The position numbers were made by a program, and so were the translations under genes. From Alphaproteobacteria bacterium (GTDB lineage Bacteria; Pseudomonadota; Alphaproteobacteria; Micropepsales; Micropepsaceae): a DNA stretch of 64,000 nucleotides. The stretch lies in NCBI GenBank assembly GCA_017983635.1, contig JAGOBA010000004.1, forward strand, positions 396,678 to 460,677, written 5' to 3'. The notes beneath the pieces are model-generated. The model saw only the letters and a list, made by a program, of their open reading frames with translations. It was not told where the DNA came from and made no database searches. The number at the start of each line of letters is the position of its first letter. The stretch's first letter is position 1. Positions 8,712 through 17,027 of this stretch are shown piece by piece.

Positions 8712-9884
8712 ATGCATCTGGCGCGCATCGTCATCGCCTTCGCAAGCCTCATCGCCGCATCGTTCACCGCGTGCGCTGACTCATGGCTCCCGCCGCAGGT
8801 CAAGACCTATCTGTCAGCCAACAAACGCGTCCGCTTCACGGTAACGCCGCGCGATCTGGAGGGTCCGCTTCCCTACTTTGAAGGCAAGCAGCGTGGCGAT
8901 GACAAACCGGGCCAACTGCCAGGCAGCAATGCGACCGCGCCCCGCGGCCTTCTTGAGCACGCGTTGGGCAATGGAGGTTGGCAAACCGTGTGGGCGCGCG
9001 ATCTCGTCAACGACGTGGCGCCGGTCAGCGCACTTGTATCGAACACCGGCGCCTATGTCGTCACATTCGACAATTGGCACTCCAAGGGCTTTGGCAAAGA
9101 CGCCGTCGTGATCTATGGGCCGCAAGCCAAACTCGTCCGAGCCTTCGCGCTCAACGACATTCTGCCAGACTACTACGTTGACGCGCTGCCGCGCTCGGTC
9201 AGTTCGCTCCAATGGAACGGTAAGCACACAATCGACCAACCCGTCGGCATGCTCAAACTGAAGATCATCGTGCCGACCCAGAGCTCGGCCGAGGCCGAAA
9301 GCTACATCGAAGTTGGGATCGAACTGGCAACCGGCGTCGTTCGGCCACCAAAAGACGGTTCGTGGGAGCGCGCACTCGCTCAGGCCGCCCGCGCGCGGAA
9401 AGCGCAGCAAGCGGCGGAGGCGGCTGACGACGCTCGCTTTCGGGCGCCACTCATTGGCCCAACAAGCGTGGACGAGGGCGATTGGCACCAGTATTTGGTG
9501 GAAGCTTTTTTCCGACTCGACCCCTGTTGGGACGACCACTATCCGGCGGTGAAGATTCTGCGCGACCCGAGAGCTGCAGATTATGCGCCCTCCGAGGTTT
9601 GGCTTCGTGAGGAGTTTGCCGACCCGAATGCGGCGGAGGAACGCGTGATCGTGATCGCCTCGCCCGCTTCTCCCGACAATCTGGTGAAGGTGCTGACGGC
9701 AATCATTGGCACCCAGAAGCCCAACGCACTTAAAGGCAGCCGGTTCTATGCTGCCGTCCCGGCGAGCCACCGCGCACGCGTGGCTGCCGCAATCGCACCG
9801 ACCGCCGCTATATTCGTCCATATCGAGCCAACCGTACCCATCCCCCAACGCCCGGAACGCCTAGTTCGCCGCTTCGGCAAGTAG
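8712..9884 (+). CDS. Exported hypothetical protein
   Basis: This is a 390-aa protein with a signal sequence (MHLARIVIAFASLIAASFTA, then CADSW; the Cys after the hydrophobic stretch could make it a lipoprotein). The body is mixed alpha/beta without a motif I recognise. One notable stretch, AYVVTFDNWHSKGFGKDAVV, is followed by VIYGPQAKLVRAFALNDILP. That resembles host-of-unknowns proteins which read like WD/beta-strand sensors, but the similarity is weak. It stands alone with a short upstream region containing TATACT (8688-8693) and GGAGA before the start. Function unknown. Confidence 0.75.
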   Translation: MHLARIVIAFASLIAASFTACADSWLPPQVKTYLSANKRVRFTVTPRDLEGPLPYFEGKQRGDDKPGQLPGSNATAPRGLLEHALGNGGWQTVWARDLVNDVAPVSALVSNTGAYVVTFDNWHSKGFGKDAVVIYGPQAKLVRAFALNDILPDYYVDALPRSVSSLQWNGKHTIDQPVGMLKLKIIVPTQSSAEAESYIEVGIELATGVVRPPKDGSWERALAQAARARKAQQAAEAADDARFRAPLIGPTSVDEGDWHQYLVEAFFRLDPCWDDHYPAVKILRDPRAADYAPSEVWLREEFADPNAAEERVIVIASPASPDNLVKVLTAIIGTQKPNALKGSRFYAAVPASHRARVAAAIAPTAAIFVHIEPTVPIPQRPERLVRRFGK

Positions 9885-9991
9885 ATGGCGCCCGGTAGCT
9901 GAGCAAATCCAGAGTGCAAAAGTCTATGGCCCTCTCGCCGATCTCGTGAGACGATCCTCGAAACAGAGAATTGTCTTGGGAGGATCGCGCC

Positions 9992-11254
9992 GTGAAATTC
10001 ACCTGGTTCAATTTGATGCCGTGGCCCTATCTCCCGGATGATTTCCGCGAGAAGCACCGCTCCGTTTGGGTCGACATCGACTCGCGCCTGTTCGACGCCG
10101 AGAAGAGCCACGAGGTCTACAACACCTACATGGACCTGCTCGAATACGCGGGCACCGTCGGATTCGATGCCATCGGCGTGAACGAGCATCACCAGAACGG
10201 CTACGGCATCATGCCGTCCCCGAATATCATTGCCGCCGGTCTGGCCCGCCGCACGAAGGACGTTGGCCTCGTCGTCCTCGGCAACTCGATTGCGCTCTAC
10301 AATCCGCCTGTTCGCGTCGCGGAAGAATTCGCGATGCTCGATTGCATTTCCGGCGGCCGCCTGATCGCGGGCTTTCCGGTCGGCACATCGATGGACACGA
10401 ACTACTGCTACGGCCAGATTCCCGCACTCACGCGCGAGAAGTACCAGGAGGCGCACGACCTCATCATCAAAGCGTGGCGGGATCCCGATCCGTTTGCCTG
10501 GAACGGCCGCTACAACAAGCTGCGCCATGTCAACATCTGGCCGCGCCCCATTCAAAAGCCGAACCCGCCTATCCATATCCCCGGCGGCGGCTCTGTCGAG
10601 ACTTACGACTTCTGCATCGACAACACTTATTCGTATTCGTATCTCAGCTTCTCCGGCTACATCCGCGGCAAGGCGCTGATGCAGGGTTACTGGGACCGCG
10701 TCGCGCAGCGCAACGCGCCCGACACGTCGCCGCATCGCGCGGGCTTTGCGCAAACGATCTGCGTCGCCGAAACCGATGCCGAGGCTGAGCGTCTCTACTC
10801 GAAGCACGTCAGCTATTTCTACAACCGCTGTCTCCACGTCCACGCGGGCTTCGCCGACGCGCCGGGCTACCGCACGATCAAGACGATCCAAACGGGCGCG
10901 CTCTCGCAATACGCCCCGCCGATCGACGGCTATGCGAGCCTGACCTGGAAGGATCTGACCGAAGGCGGTCACGTCATTGCCGGCTCACCCGAAACCGTAC
11001 GCCAACGTATGGAGGAACTGATCAAGGGTCTGCGCGTCGGCAACATCTTCTGCCTCATGCACGTCGGCGATATGCCGAAGGAAAAGGCGATGTACTCGAC
11101 GCAACTCTTCGCAGAAAAAGTGATGCCAAAGCTGCGCCACCTTTATCCCGAATACGCGGACGACAACCGCTTCTGGTGCAAGCCGATCAAAGCACAAGCG
11201 AAACCCGGAAGCCTGCCGCGTGCCGAAGATGCGGCGCGCATGGCGCGGGCGTAG
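9992..11254 (+). CDS. LLM class flavin-dependent oxidoreductase
   Basis: The protein has 420 aa from GTG 9992, chosen because TTGGGAGGA ends 7 bp upstream; a TTG 21 bp earlier would swallow this ribosome site. It is a bacterial-luciferase-like TIM barrel: KFTWFNLMPWPYL at the start, GFDAIGVNEHHQNGYG with the conserved EHH, and CISGGRLIAGFPVGTS for flavin phosphate contact. Such enzymes use FMNH2 from a separate reductase to oxygenate aldehydes, ketones or sulfur compounds. The alpha/beta hydrolase gene starts 14 bp downstream, so an oxygenation-then-hydrolysis pair is likely. Substrate is unknown. Confidence 0.9.
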   Translation: MKFTWFNLMPWPYLPDDFREKHRSVWVDIDSRLFDAEKSHEVYNTYMDLLEYAGTVGFDAIGVNEHHQNGYGIMPSPNIIAAGLARRTKDVGLVVLGNSIALYNPPVRVAEEFAMLDCISGGRLIAGFPVGTSMDTNYCYGQIPALTREKYQEAHDLIIKAWRDPDPFAWNGRYNKLRHVNIWPRPIQKPNPPIHIPGGGSVETYDFCIDNTYSYSYLSFSGYIRGKALMQGYWDRVAQRNAPDTSPHRAGFAQTICVAETDAEAERLYSKHVSYFYNRCLHVHAGFADAPGYRTIKTIQTGALSQYAPPIDGYASLTWKDLTEGGHVIAGSPETVRQRMEELIKGLRVGNIFCLMHVGDMPKEKAMYSTQLFAEKVMPKLRHLYPEYADDNRFWCKPIKAQAKPGSLPRAEDAARMARA

Positions 11255-11268
11255 GGGAGGGCAAGGCT

Positions 11269-12045
11269 ATGGAACTCAAGACGATCGCCACGCCGCACGT
11301 TCCCGTTCGCTACTATGAAGGTGGCAGCGGCAAACCGCTGGTTTTTCTGCATGGCGCCGGCGGCATCATGCCGGCGGATCCGTTCCTCGATAAATTGTCG
11401 AGAAAATTCCACGTCTATGCGCCGCTGCTGCCCGGTTACGGTGACAGCCAAGAATGCGCAACGTTGCGCGATATGCTGGACTTCACGCTGCACACGATCG
11501 ACGTCGTCGAAGCGTTGGGTTTGAAGGCGCCCGTCCTCGCCGGACACTCCATGGGCGGCATGATCGCTGCCGAAATGGCCGCGATCGCGCCGAACGACTT
11601 CCCGAAGCTGGCGCTCATCGCGGCGGCGGGTCTGTGGCTGGAGAAGCACCCGATCCCCGACCTGTTCGCGATGCTGCCGTACGAGATGCCGCCTTATCTC
11701 TTCCACGACGTGGAGGCGGGAACCAAGCTCATGACCGCAGGCGTCGCCCTCAACGATCCCGAGTGGCTCAAGGGGTTCTTGGTCATGAACGCGCGCCAGA
11801 TGGGCATGGCCGGAAAGATCCTCTTCCCGATCCCCGAGCGGGGCTTGAACGAACGCCTCTATCGCGTGAAAGCCAAGACGCTCCTCGTTTGGGGCGCCAG
11901 CGACAAGTTGATCCCGCCGGTCTACGGCGAGGCGTTCCGAAAAGCGATCAAGGGAGCTGAACTCGCTATCGTTCCAAAGGCGGGCCACATGATCACGCTG
12001 GAACAGCCCGACGAGCTAGTGACGGCGCTAGCGAGTTTGGGTTGA
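11269..12045 (+). CDS. Alpha/beta hydrolase
   Basis: This is a 258-aa alpha/beta hydrolase started at MELKTIATPH, preceded by GGGGAGGG. The oxyanion turn is PLVFLHGAGG (about residues 25-34), the nucleophile elbow GHSMGG (Ser at about 91), the acid lies in LLVWGASDKLIPP, and the base in KAGHMITLEQP. It probably cleaves an ester, lactone or C-C bond in the product of the preceding flavin oxidoreductase (inference). The long palindromic repeat that follows may end the transcript. Confidence 0.88.
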   Translation: MELKTIATPHVPVRYYEGGSGKPLVFLHGAGGIMPADPFLDKLSRKFHVYAPLLPGYGDSQECATLRDMLDFTLHTIDVVEALGLKAPVLAGHSMGGMIAAEMAAIAPNDFPKLALIAAAGLWLEKHPIPDLFAMLPYEMPPYLFHDVEAGTKLMTAGVALNDPEWLKGFLVMNARQMGMAGKILFPIPERGLNERLYRVKAKTLLVWGASDKLIPPVYGEAFRKAIKGAELAIVPKAGHMITLEQPDELVTALASLG

Positions 12046-12052
12046 TCAGCAA

Positions 12053-12291
12053 AGGAAGAGTCTCACCACGAAGGCTCGAAGGTGCGCGAAGGTTCATGAA
12101 GAAGTGTCTCACACGATGGCACGACGAAGCGATGGATCGTAGTTCGTGCGCGTTAGCGCGCTGTTAGAGCCTGATTAACGCTTCGTGCCGACGAGTGATC
12201 CGGTCATCGATTCATCGTGCCATCGTGTGATACACCCTTCTCTTTGTGATCCTTCGCGCACCTTTCAGCCTCTGTGGTGAAACTCTTCTTC
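12053..12291. repeat. Long imperfect palindrome (about 240 bp)
   Basis: The gap between two convergent genes is almost entirely one inverted repeat. The left arm (about 12053-12135) and the reverse complement of the right arm (about 12206-12291) share GAAGAGT.TCACCAC, then GGTGCGCGAAGG, then TCACACGATGGCACGA, with a few substitutions and a 3-base gap. The centre holds a smaller hairpin around GCGCGTTAGCGCGC. There is no coding potential. It looks like a MITE-like or REP-like palindromic element, and as RNA would form a long stem that could end transcription from both sides. The ACCACGAAG core recurs in the element at 28435-28589. Confidence 0.8.
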
Positions 12292-12298
12292 TGCGTCC

Positions 12299-12901
12299 TT
12301 ACCGCCCGAAGATCCAACCCTTTCGTCCGCCGTCGATCTCGACCACAAAGTTGTTGTTCTTCAATTCGCAGTCGCCGAATTGCCCGTTGACGATCTGCTC
12401 GCTCAGCTCGCCGTATTTGATTGAAAGCGTGTAGATGCGGTGAAATTTTCCCTTGTTCATGTCAGCGGCCGGTGCTTCGAACAGAAAGCGCGCCGCGACA
12501 CCGCTCCGCGGTTCGATCCGATCGAACGGAAACGAGGCAACGACGCGTCCCTTTTTGCCCGCGGCCACGTCGTCCTCCGTGACGACAACGCTCTGCTTGC
12601 CGGGCTTGCCGACGAAAGGTTTGTCGCCGATGTTGCGGATGCGCATGACGAACGGCCAGTGAAAGACGCCGTCTTCGGTGGTCCAACCGCTGATCTTCTG
12701 CACGCGGGCAGCACCGGGAGGCGGGCGTTGCGAAATGTCGATCTCCAACCAATGATCCGCTGCCGGATCCGAACAGGTGGAAATCAACGGCTTCAGTTCC
12801 GGCATCTGAACATGACCGGGAATGGTGACCTCGGGCGGCGCGGCCGCGGCGAGGCCCAATGCACCCGCGGTCCCAAGGAAAATACCGATGACGGTCCTCA
12901 T
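12299..12901 (-). CDS. Exported hypothetical protein
   Basis: The protein is 200 aa starting at MRTVIGIFLGTAGALGLAAA, a signal peptide with likely cleavage near AAA-APPEV. The mature part contains a beta-rich region with WPFVMRIRNIGDKPFVGKPG and RVVASFPFDRIEPRSGVAARF, and two cysteines (STCSDP, FGDCEL) that could pair in the periplasm. I do not recognise a family; the beta pattern resembles small immunoglobulin-like domains. Its ATG overlaps the stop of the pyroglutamyl peptidase gene by 4 bp, so the two genes are co-transcribed. Confidence 0.75.
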   Translation of the reverse strand: MRTVIGIFLGTAGALGLAAAAPPEVTIPGHVQMPELKPLISTCSDPAADHWLEIDISQRPPPGAARVQKISGWTTEDGVFHWPFVMRIRNIGDKPFVGKPGKQSVVVTEDDVAAGKKGRVVASFPFDRIEPRSGVAARFLFEAPAADMNKGKFHRIYTLSIKYGELSEQIVNGQFGDCELKNNNFVVEIDGGRKGWIFGR

Positions 12902-13545
12902 GCCTTCGCTCCTTCGCGCAGCGCGCGTACACAACACTCGATGATTGTTTTCACCGCAGTCAGCAGCTGCGCCTCGCTCAGCGTCGACGCCGCGTTCAGC
13001 GTATGCCCTGCCGCGGTGAGCCGCGCAACCTGCGTATCCAAATAGGGCACGTGCACGAACCCTGCAATGCGCGGTCCCTCGTGCATCAGCCGGTAAAACA
13101 ACAGATTGCAAAGATAGTCGCCCGCGTCGTCCGACCAGCCCAGGGGAACGCCGGCCGCCCGCAGCGCCGTCGATATTTCGCTAAGCGGCAGTCGTGTCGG
13201 ATGCACGTGCGCTCCGCCATCGGCGACGCAGTCGTTCAACGAACACGCGCCCGTATGGTCTGGTCGGTCCAGCGCCACCTTGTTGCGCGCCGTGGACTCG
13301 AGCGTGACCCCCAACGCCTTCGCACTCAACCCAAACGCCACAACCGCATCCGGCTTCGTCTCGGCCAGCAGCGGCTGATACGTCCGCGCCCAAAGGTCGT
13401 ATTGCACCGACACCGTCCGTGTAATCAGTCGCGCGCCTTCCGGTTGCCAGCGTGTGCGCTCAAGCTCCGCCATTGCCCATGCCGTTGGGTTCTCTGGCGC
13501 GTTCGGGAATACGGAAAAGCCAGTGGCGAGTATGGTTCGGCTCAT
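12898..13545 (-). CDS. Pyroglutamyl-peptidase I family protein (C15)
   Basis: The protein has 215 aa from MSRTILATGFSVFPNAPENP, which matches the TGF..F....NP start of pyrrolidone carboxypeptidases. All three catalytic positions are visible: Glu in LGVTLESTARN, Cys in SDDAGDYLCNLLFY, and His in IAGFVHVPYL. The enzyme removes N-terminal pyroglutamate from peptides in the cytoplasm. The sequence is divergent from textbook Pcp in between, so another cysteine amidase activity is possible. It forms an overlapping pair with the exported protein downstream. Confidence 0.87.
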   Translation of the reverse strand: MSRTILATGFSVFPNAPENPTAWAMAELERTRWQPEGARLITRTVSVQYDLWARTYQPLLAETKPDAVVAFGLSAKALGVTLESTARNKVALDRPDHTGACSLNDCVADGGAHVHPTRLPLSEISTALRAAGVPLGWSDDAGDYLCNLLFYRLMHEGPRIAGFVHVPYLDTQVARLTAAGHTLNAASTLSEAQLLTAVKTIIECCVRALREGAKA

Positions 13546-13627
13546 GTCGGTTACGCATCGATCAACATCGGCTATAGTCAAGCACGATTGGTGTTCCCTT
13601 GGCGACAATGGAAATGTGGGCAATCCG

Positions 13628-14134
13628 ATGCCAAAGCTGAGAGCAATCCTCGGTTCCGTGCTTTTCTTTATTGTGGCGCCCGGGACTGTTGCGGGTTTGG
13701 CGCCGTGGTTGATTTCGGGCTGGTTGGTGAACCCACCGTTCCTCGGATTGGAACCCCTGCGTGCAGTTGGCATCGCGCTCATCGCGGCGGGGCTCGTTCC
13801 CCTGATCGACTCATTTCGCCGCTTCGCCGTGGAAGGCTTGGGGACGCCCGCACCGATCGCCCCGACAGAGCACCTGATCGTGACCGGGTTCTATCGTCAT
13901 GTTCGCAACCCGATGTATGTCGGCGTCGTGTCGACGGCCTTGGGCCAAAGCCTTTTGTTCGGGAACACGCTCCTGCTGGCTTACGCGGCCGCCGTTTGGT
14001 TGGGCTTTCACGCCTTCGTCACCGTCTACGAGGAGCCGACGCTCGGTCGTCAATTCGGCGCAAGTTACGTTGAGTTCTGCAAGCACGTTCCGCGTTGGCT
14101 GCCGCGCCTCACGCCCTGGCGCGCTTCTTCTTAG
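13628..14134 (+). CDS. Isoprenylcysteine carboxyl methyltransferase-like membrane protein
   Basis: The protein has 168 aa and four to five predicted membrane helices (for example LGSVLFFIVAPGTVAGLAPW and the AVGIALIAAGLVPLI segment). The ICMT/PEMT signature is present: LIVTGFYRHVRNPMYVGVV near residue 95 and EEPTLGRQFGASYVEFCKHV near the end. These proteins methylate lipids or isoprenoid-type substrates with S-adenosylmethionine at the inner membrane. The chosen ATG gives a hydrophobic start; the open frame continues upstream but overlaps the divergent peptidase. Its last 26 bp overlap the convergent YjbR gene. Confidence 0.85.
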   Translation: MPKLRAILGSVLFFIVAPGTVAGLAPWLISGWLVNPPFLGLEPLRAVGIALIAAGLVPLIDSFRRFAVEGLGTPAPIAPTEHLIVTGFYRHVRNPMYVGVVSTALGQSLLFGNTLLLAYAAAVWLGFHAFVTVYEEPTLGRQFGASYVEFCKHVPRWLPRLTPWRASS

Positions 14135-14441
14135 GTGCGACATTCGCATGCGCCGCCTTCAGCGCACTCAGCACCGTGGCCTTGTCCGCGGCTTTCAGGT
14201 GCATCCACGTCGCACCCTTGTCGCCCCATGCGTTTGGAATCCGCTCGAACACTTTCGGTTCCGCCGCAGTCATCATCTCCTGCTGCTCCGGCGTTAGCTT
14301 CACCATCGCGCGAGCGTCCTTCTCGGACAGCGTGGAGAAAATCTTGCCATTGGCCCGGAACGAGGCGAGCTCGAAATGCGGCGCCTCGGTTGAATCCGGC
14401 ATGGCGAGCGCCAGGGCACGAAACGCCGCGACTGTCACCAT
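14109..14441 (-). CDS. MmcQ/YjbR family protein
   Basis: This is a 110-aa small cytoplasmic protein with the MmcQ/YjbR pattern: F..LALAMPDSTEAPHFE, FRANGKIFSTL, LTPEQQEMMTAAEPKVFERI and WGDKGATWMHL. The fold resembles type II secretion chaperone/CyaY-like proteins; a DNA-binding role has been proposed for the family but the physiological job is unclear. The C-terminus is basic (APKKKRARA). It follows the lipoprotein gene by 1 bp on the same strand. Confidence 0.85.
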   Translation of the reverse strand: MVTVAAFRALALAMPDSTEAPHFELASFRANGKIFSTLSEKDARAMVKLTPEQQEMMTAAEPKVFERIPNAWGDKGATWMHLKAADKATVLSALKAAHANVAPKKKRARA

Positions 14442-14442
14442 G

Positions 14443-14910
14443 CTACTGCCGCTCCAACCAATAGATCATGTTGTCGAGCGCGAAGGCAGCGTGATCGTGG
14501 TCGCGGAACACATAGTCGATCTCTGCCTCGCACCCCGTCTCGAGCGCTTCAATCTGGCCGCGCTTGAACCCAAGTTTCGTTGCGTCGGCGTCAGCCGACG
14601 CTTCCGGATTGGAACCGACAGCCAATCCACCTTGAAAGAGATAGCCAGGCTTCACCTTCTTCAACACATAAACGGGTGCGGGGCAGGCAAGCAGTCCCGG
14701 CCCTTCGATCCGCTTGCCGATCGTGACCGATCCGCCGAGATAGGTCGCGACCTCGGCCGCATCCGGCTGAAATGCCGCGTCATTCCAGGGTGCGCGATCC
14801 GCTCGAACGATCTTGTAGGTCCCCAAGTACCAAGCGTCCGATGCGCCGCAGCCTGCCGCGGAGACAACCACAAGAGTGAGAACGGCAGTCAGGCGCAACG
14901 TGGCGTCCAT
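14443..14910 (-). CDS. Hypothetical lipoprotein
   Basis: This is a 155-aa protein with a lipobox (VVSAAGC, Cys at about residue 21). The mature part starts with WYLGTYKIVRADRAPW, and includes ATYLGGSVTIGKRIEGPGLL and four further cysteines or acidic clusters near CEAEIDYVF. The GTYKI..A..APW pattern is seen in small periplasmic proteins of unknown function. It is sandwiched between the alkyl sulfatase and yjbR-like genes in a minus-strand run with 1-7 bp gaps, which suggests one operon. Confidence 0.75.
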   Translation of the reverse strand: MDATLRLTAVLTLVVVSAAGCGASDAWYLGTYKIVRADRAPWNDAAFQPDAAEVATYLGGSVTIGKRIEGPGLLACPAPVYVLKKVKPGYLFQGGLAVGSNPEASADADATKLGFKRGQIEALETGCEAEIDYVFRDHDHAAFALDNMIYWLERQ

Positions 14911-14917
14911 GGCTGGC

Positions 14918-16936
14918 CTACGGCGTCACGACATTGAAGTTCGGTTGCGTTGGATCGATCAACCCGACAAGTTCCGCGTAGGCGTCGCTCTTGCCGGTGA
15001 CTTTCACCGCGCCGGTCGCCGTCTTCAGCGTCAGCGGCACCCCTGCCAGGAGCGTCTCGAGCAGATCCGACCTCTTCATCGTCGCGGTCGCATCAGCCTT
15101 TTCGTCGACGATGCCTTCTTCGTGGATCAGCACGCCGTTCTCGACGGTAAGCAAATGCTTCTCGTTTACGTCGCTGAGCACGAGATTGATCCTAAATGCC
15201 TTGCCGGTTGCGCGCTCCGAATTGAATCGAACCGCCGCAAGGTCCAGCATCATCGTCGTCGGCGTCGCGCGAACCAGCGCGGCACTGAAGCGTTGAATGC
15301 CCGCATCGATTACGCCGTGCCGAAGCTCCTGCGCGCCTGTCAGGTAGATGTTGCGCCAGGTGCCCGCTTCCGCGCGATAGCCGAGCTGCGTGTAAACGTC
15401 CGCCAACATCTCCTTGGCCTTGATGTTGCCCGCATCCGCAAACACGACGTGATTGAGCAGCATCGCCGCCCAGCGATACTCGCCCGCCTTCAAAGCCGCA
15501 TCGGCTTTCGCGAGCACGGCATCGGTGCCGCCCATTGCTTCCAAATAGTGCGTCCCCGCCGCCACCGGCGGCAGCGCGTGCAGCGATGCCGGATTGGCAT
15601 CGTACCAACCCATGTAGCGCTGATACACCGCCTTCGAGTTATGGCTCATTGTGCCGTAGTAGCCGCGATTGTACCATTCGTGCGCCAAGACGTCGGGCAG
15701 CTGCAGCTGTTCGGCGATCTCGAGGCCGGTCAGCCCGTTGTTCATCAGCCGCACGGTTTGATCATGCAAGTACTTGTAGGCGTCGCGATGTTTGGACAGA
15801 AAATCCTTGATCACGTCGGTGCCGAAGCGCGGAATCCCGTGCGCGGCAAAGATCACGTCGCTCTTATCGCCGTAAAGCCGGATCGCCTGCGTGAGATAGT
15901 CGGCCCAGTCCTTCGCGTTGCGCACCAAGGCGCCGCGTGCGGGCAGCAGATTGTGCATCGTCGCATTCGCGTTCTCCGCCATGAACAACGCGCGCATCTG
16001 CGGCAGATGGAAGTTCATTTCCGCGGGCGCCTCGGTGCCTGGCGTCACCTGAAACACCATCGTCACGCCATCGACCGTCATTTCCTGGCCGGTCTTGGAG
16101 ATGATGTCCGTCGGTGCGATCAAGGAGATGGCGCCTGTCGAAATGCCGGGCCCGAGACCAGACGTCATTTCGCCTTCGACGCCACGCGGCAGCGTCGTGC
16201 CGAACTGGAATCGTGCGCGGCGCGTCATCGCAGGTCCCGCGATTACGTTCTCCGAGATCGAGTGCTCCATAAAGCCTTCGGGCGCGATGATCTTCACGCG
16301 GCCGGCTTTGACGTCGTCCTCGGTCGTGACGCCGCCGACGCCGCCAAAGTGGTCCGCGTGGCTGTGCGAGTAGACGACGGCGACAACCGGTTTGTCGCCC
16401 ACGTGCTTTTTGACCAGCGCCAAGGCCGCTCTTGCGACCTCAACCGTGGTCAACGGATCGACGACGATGTAGCCCTTGTCGGTTTGGATGAACGAAACCG
16501 TCGACACGTCGAACCCGCGGACCTGGTAGATGCGTTCGGCTACCTTGAAGAGGCCGCTCTTCGTGATCAGCTGCGCTTGCCGCCAAAGGCTTGGGTTGGC
16601 GCTCTCCGGCGCATCGCCCTTCAGGAAGTCGTACGATGCCAAATCGAACACGAGCTTGCCGCTCTCGTCCTTGATCTTGGGATCGTCAAGCGTCGCCACA
16701 AATCCACGCGCCGCGAAGTCAAAGTCCTGGCGGTTCGAAAATGGCAGCTCCTTGAGAACCGTCTCGCGCGCCTCTTTAGTCGATGTAGTCGCTTCCGCCA
16801 CCACGTCTTTCGGAATGGAAGGTGCCGGCGCCCCCAAGATCATCGGCAACACGCCGCGGAACATGTAGGCGAAGCCGCCCAACACCAACGCGGTCGCTAC
16901 GACGCCGATACCGAGTCCGCGCAAGAAAGAGCTCAT
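14918..16936 (-). CDS. Alkyl sulfatase, metallo-beta-lactamase type (SdsA/BDS1 family)
   Basis: The 672-aa protein has the full length of class III alkyl sulfatases. An N-terminal membrane anchor or uncleaved signal (about residues 10-27) targets the periplasm. The zinc-binding motif VVYSHSHADHFGG (H191, H193, D195, H196) is followed by the dimerisation helices and a C-terminal SCP2-like domain (about 545-672) that recruits the alkyl chain. It hydrolyses primary or secondary alkyl sulfates such as detergents to alcohol and sulfate. The SCP2-like part has LTLKTATGAVKVTGKSD, as in the family. Confidence 0.92.
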   Translation of the reverse strand: MSSFLRGLGIGVVATALVLGGFAYMFRGVLPMILGAPAPSIPKDVVAEATTSTKEARETVLKELPFSNRQDFDFAARGFVATLDDPKIKDESGKLVFDLASYDFLKGDAPESANPSLWRQAQLITKSGLFKVAERIYQVRGFDVSTVSFIQTDKGYIVVDPLTTVEVARAALALVKKHVGDKPVVAVVYSHSHADHFGGVGGVTTEDDVKAGRVKIIAPEGFMEHSISENVIAGPAMTRRARFQFGTTLPRGVEGEMTSGLGPGISTGAISLIAPTDIISKTGQEMTVDGVTMVFQVTPGTEAPAEMNFHLPQMRALFMAENANATMHNLLPARGALVRNAKDWADYLTQAIRLYGDKSDVIFAAHGIPRFGTDVIKDFLSKHRDAYKYLHDQTVRLMNNGLTGLEIAEQLQLPDVLAHEWYNRGYYGTMSHNSKAVYQRYMGWYDANPASLHALPPVAAGTHYLEAMGGTDAVLAKADAALKAGEYRWAAMLLNHVVFADAGNIKAKEMLADVYTQLGYRAEAGTWRNIYLTGAQELRHGVIDAGIQRFSAALVRATPTTMMLDLAAVRFNSERATGKAFRINLVLSDVNEKHLLTVENGVLIHEEGIVDEKADATATMKRSDLLETLLAGVPLTLKTATGAVKVTGKSDAYAELVGLIDPTQPNFNVVTP

Positions 16937-17027
16937 GGCATTTCCCCGTTCAAAGTGTTCTTGGCAGCGAGGTTATCCGACCGGGCGACGATTGTGTAGC
17001 GAGCGACCAGGCCGCAATTGCGCGATT

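Noticed and set aside
14876..16999. 707-codon plus-strand open frame
   Set aside because: It lies antisense to the alkyl sulfatase gene, has the Arg/His-rich composition of reverse-frame translation in GC-rich DNA, and shows no domain.
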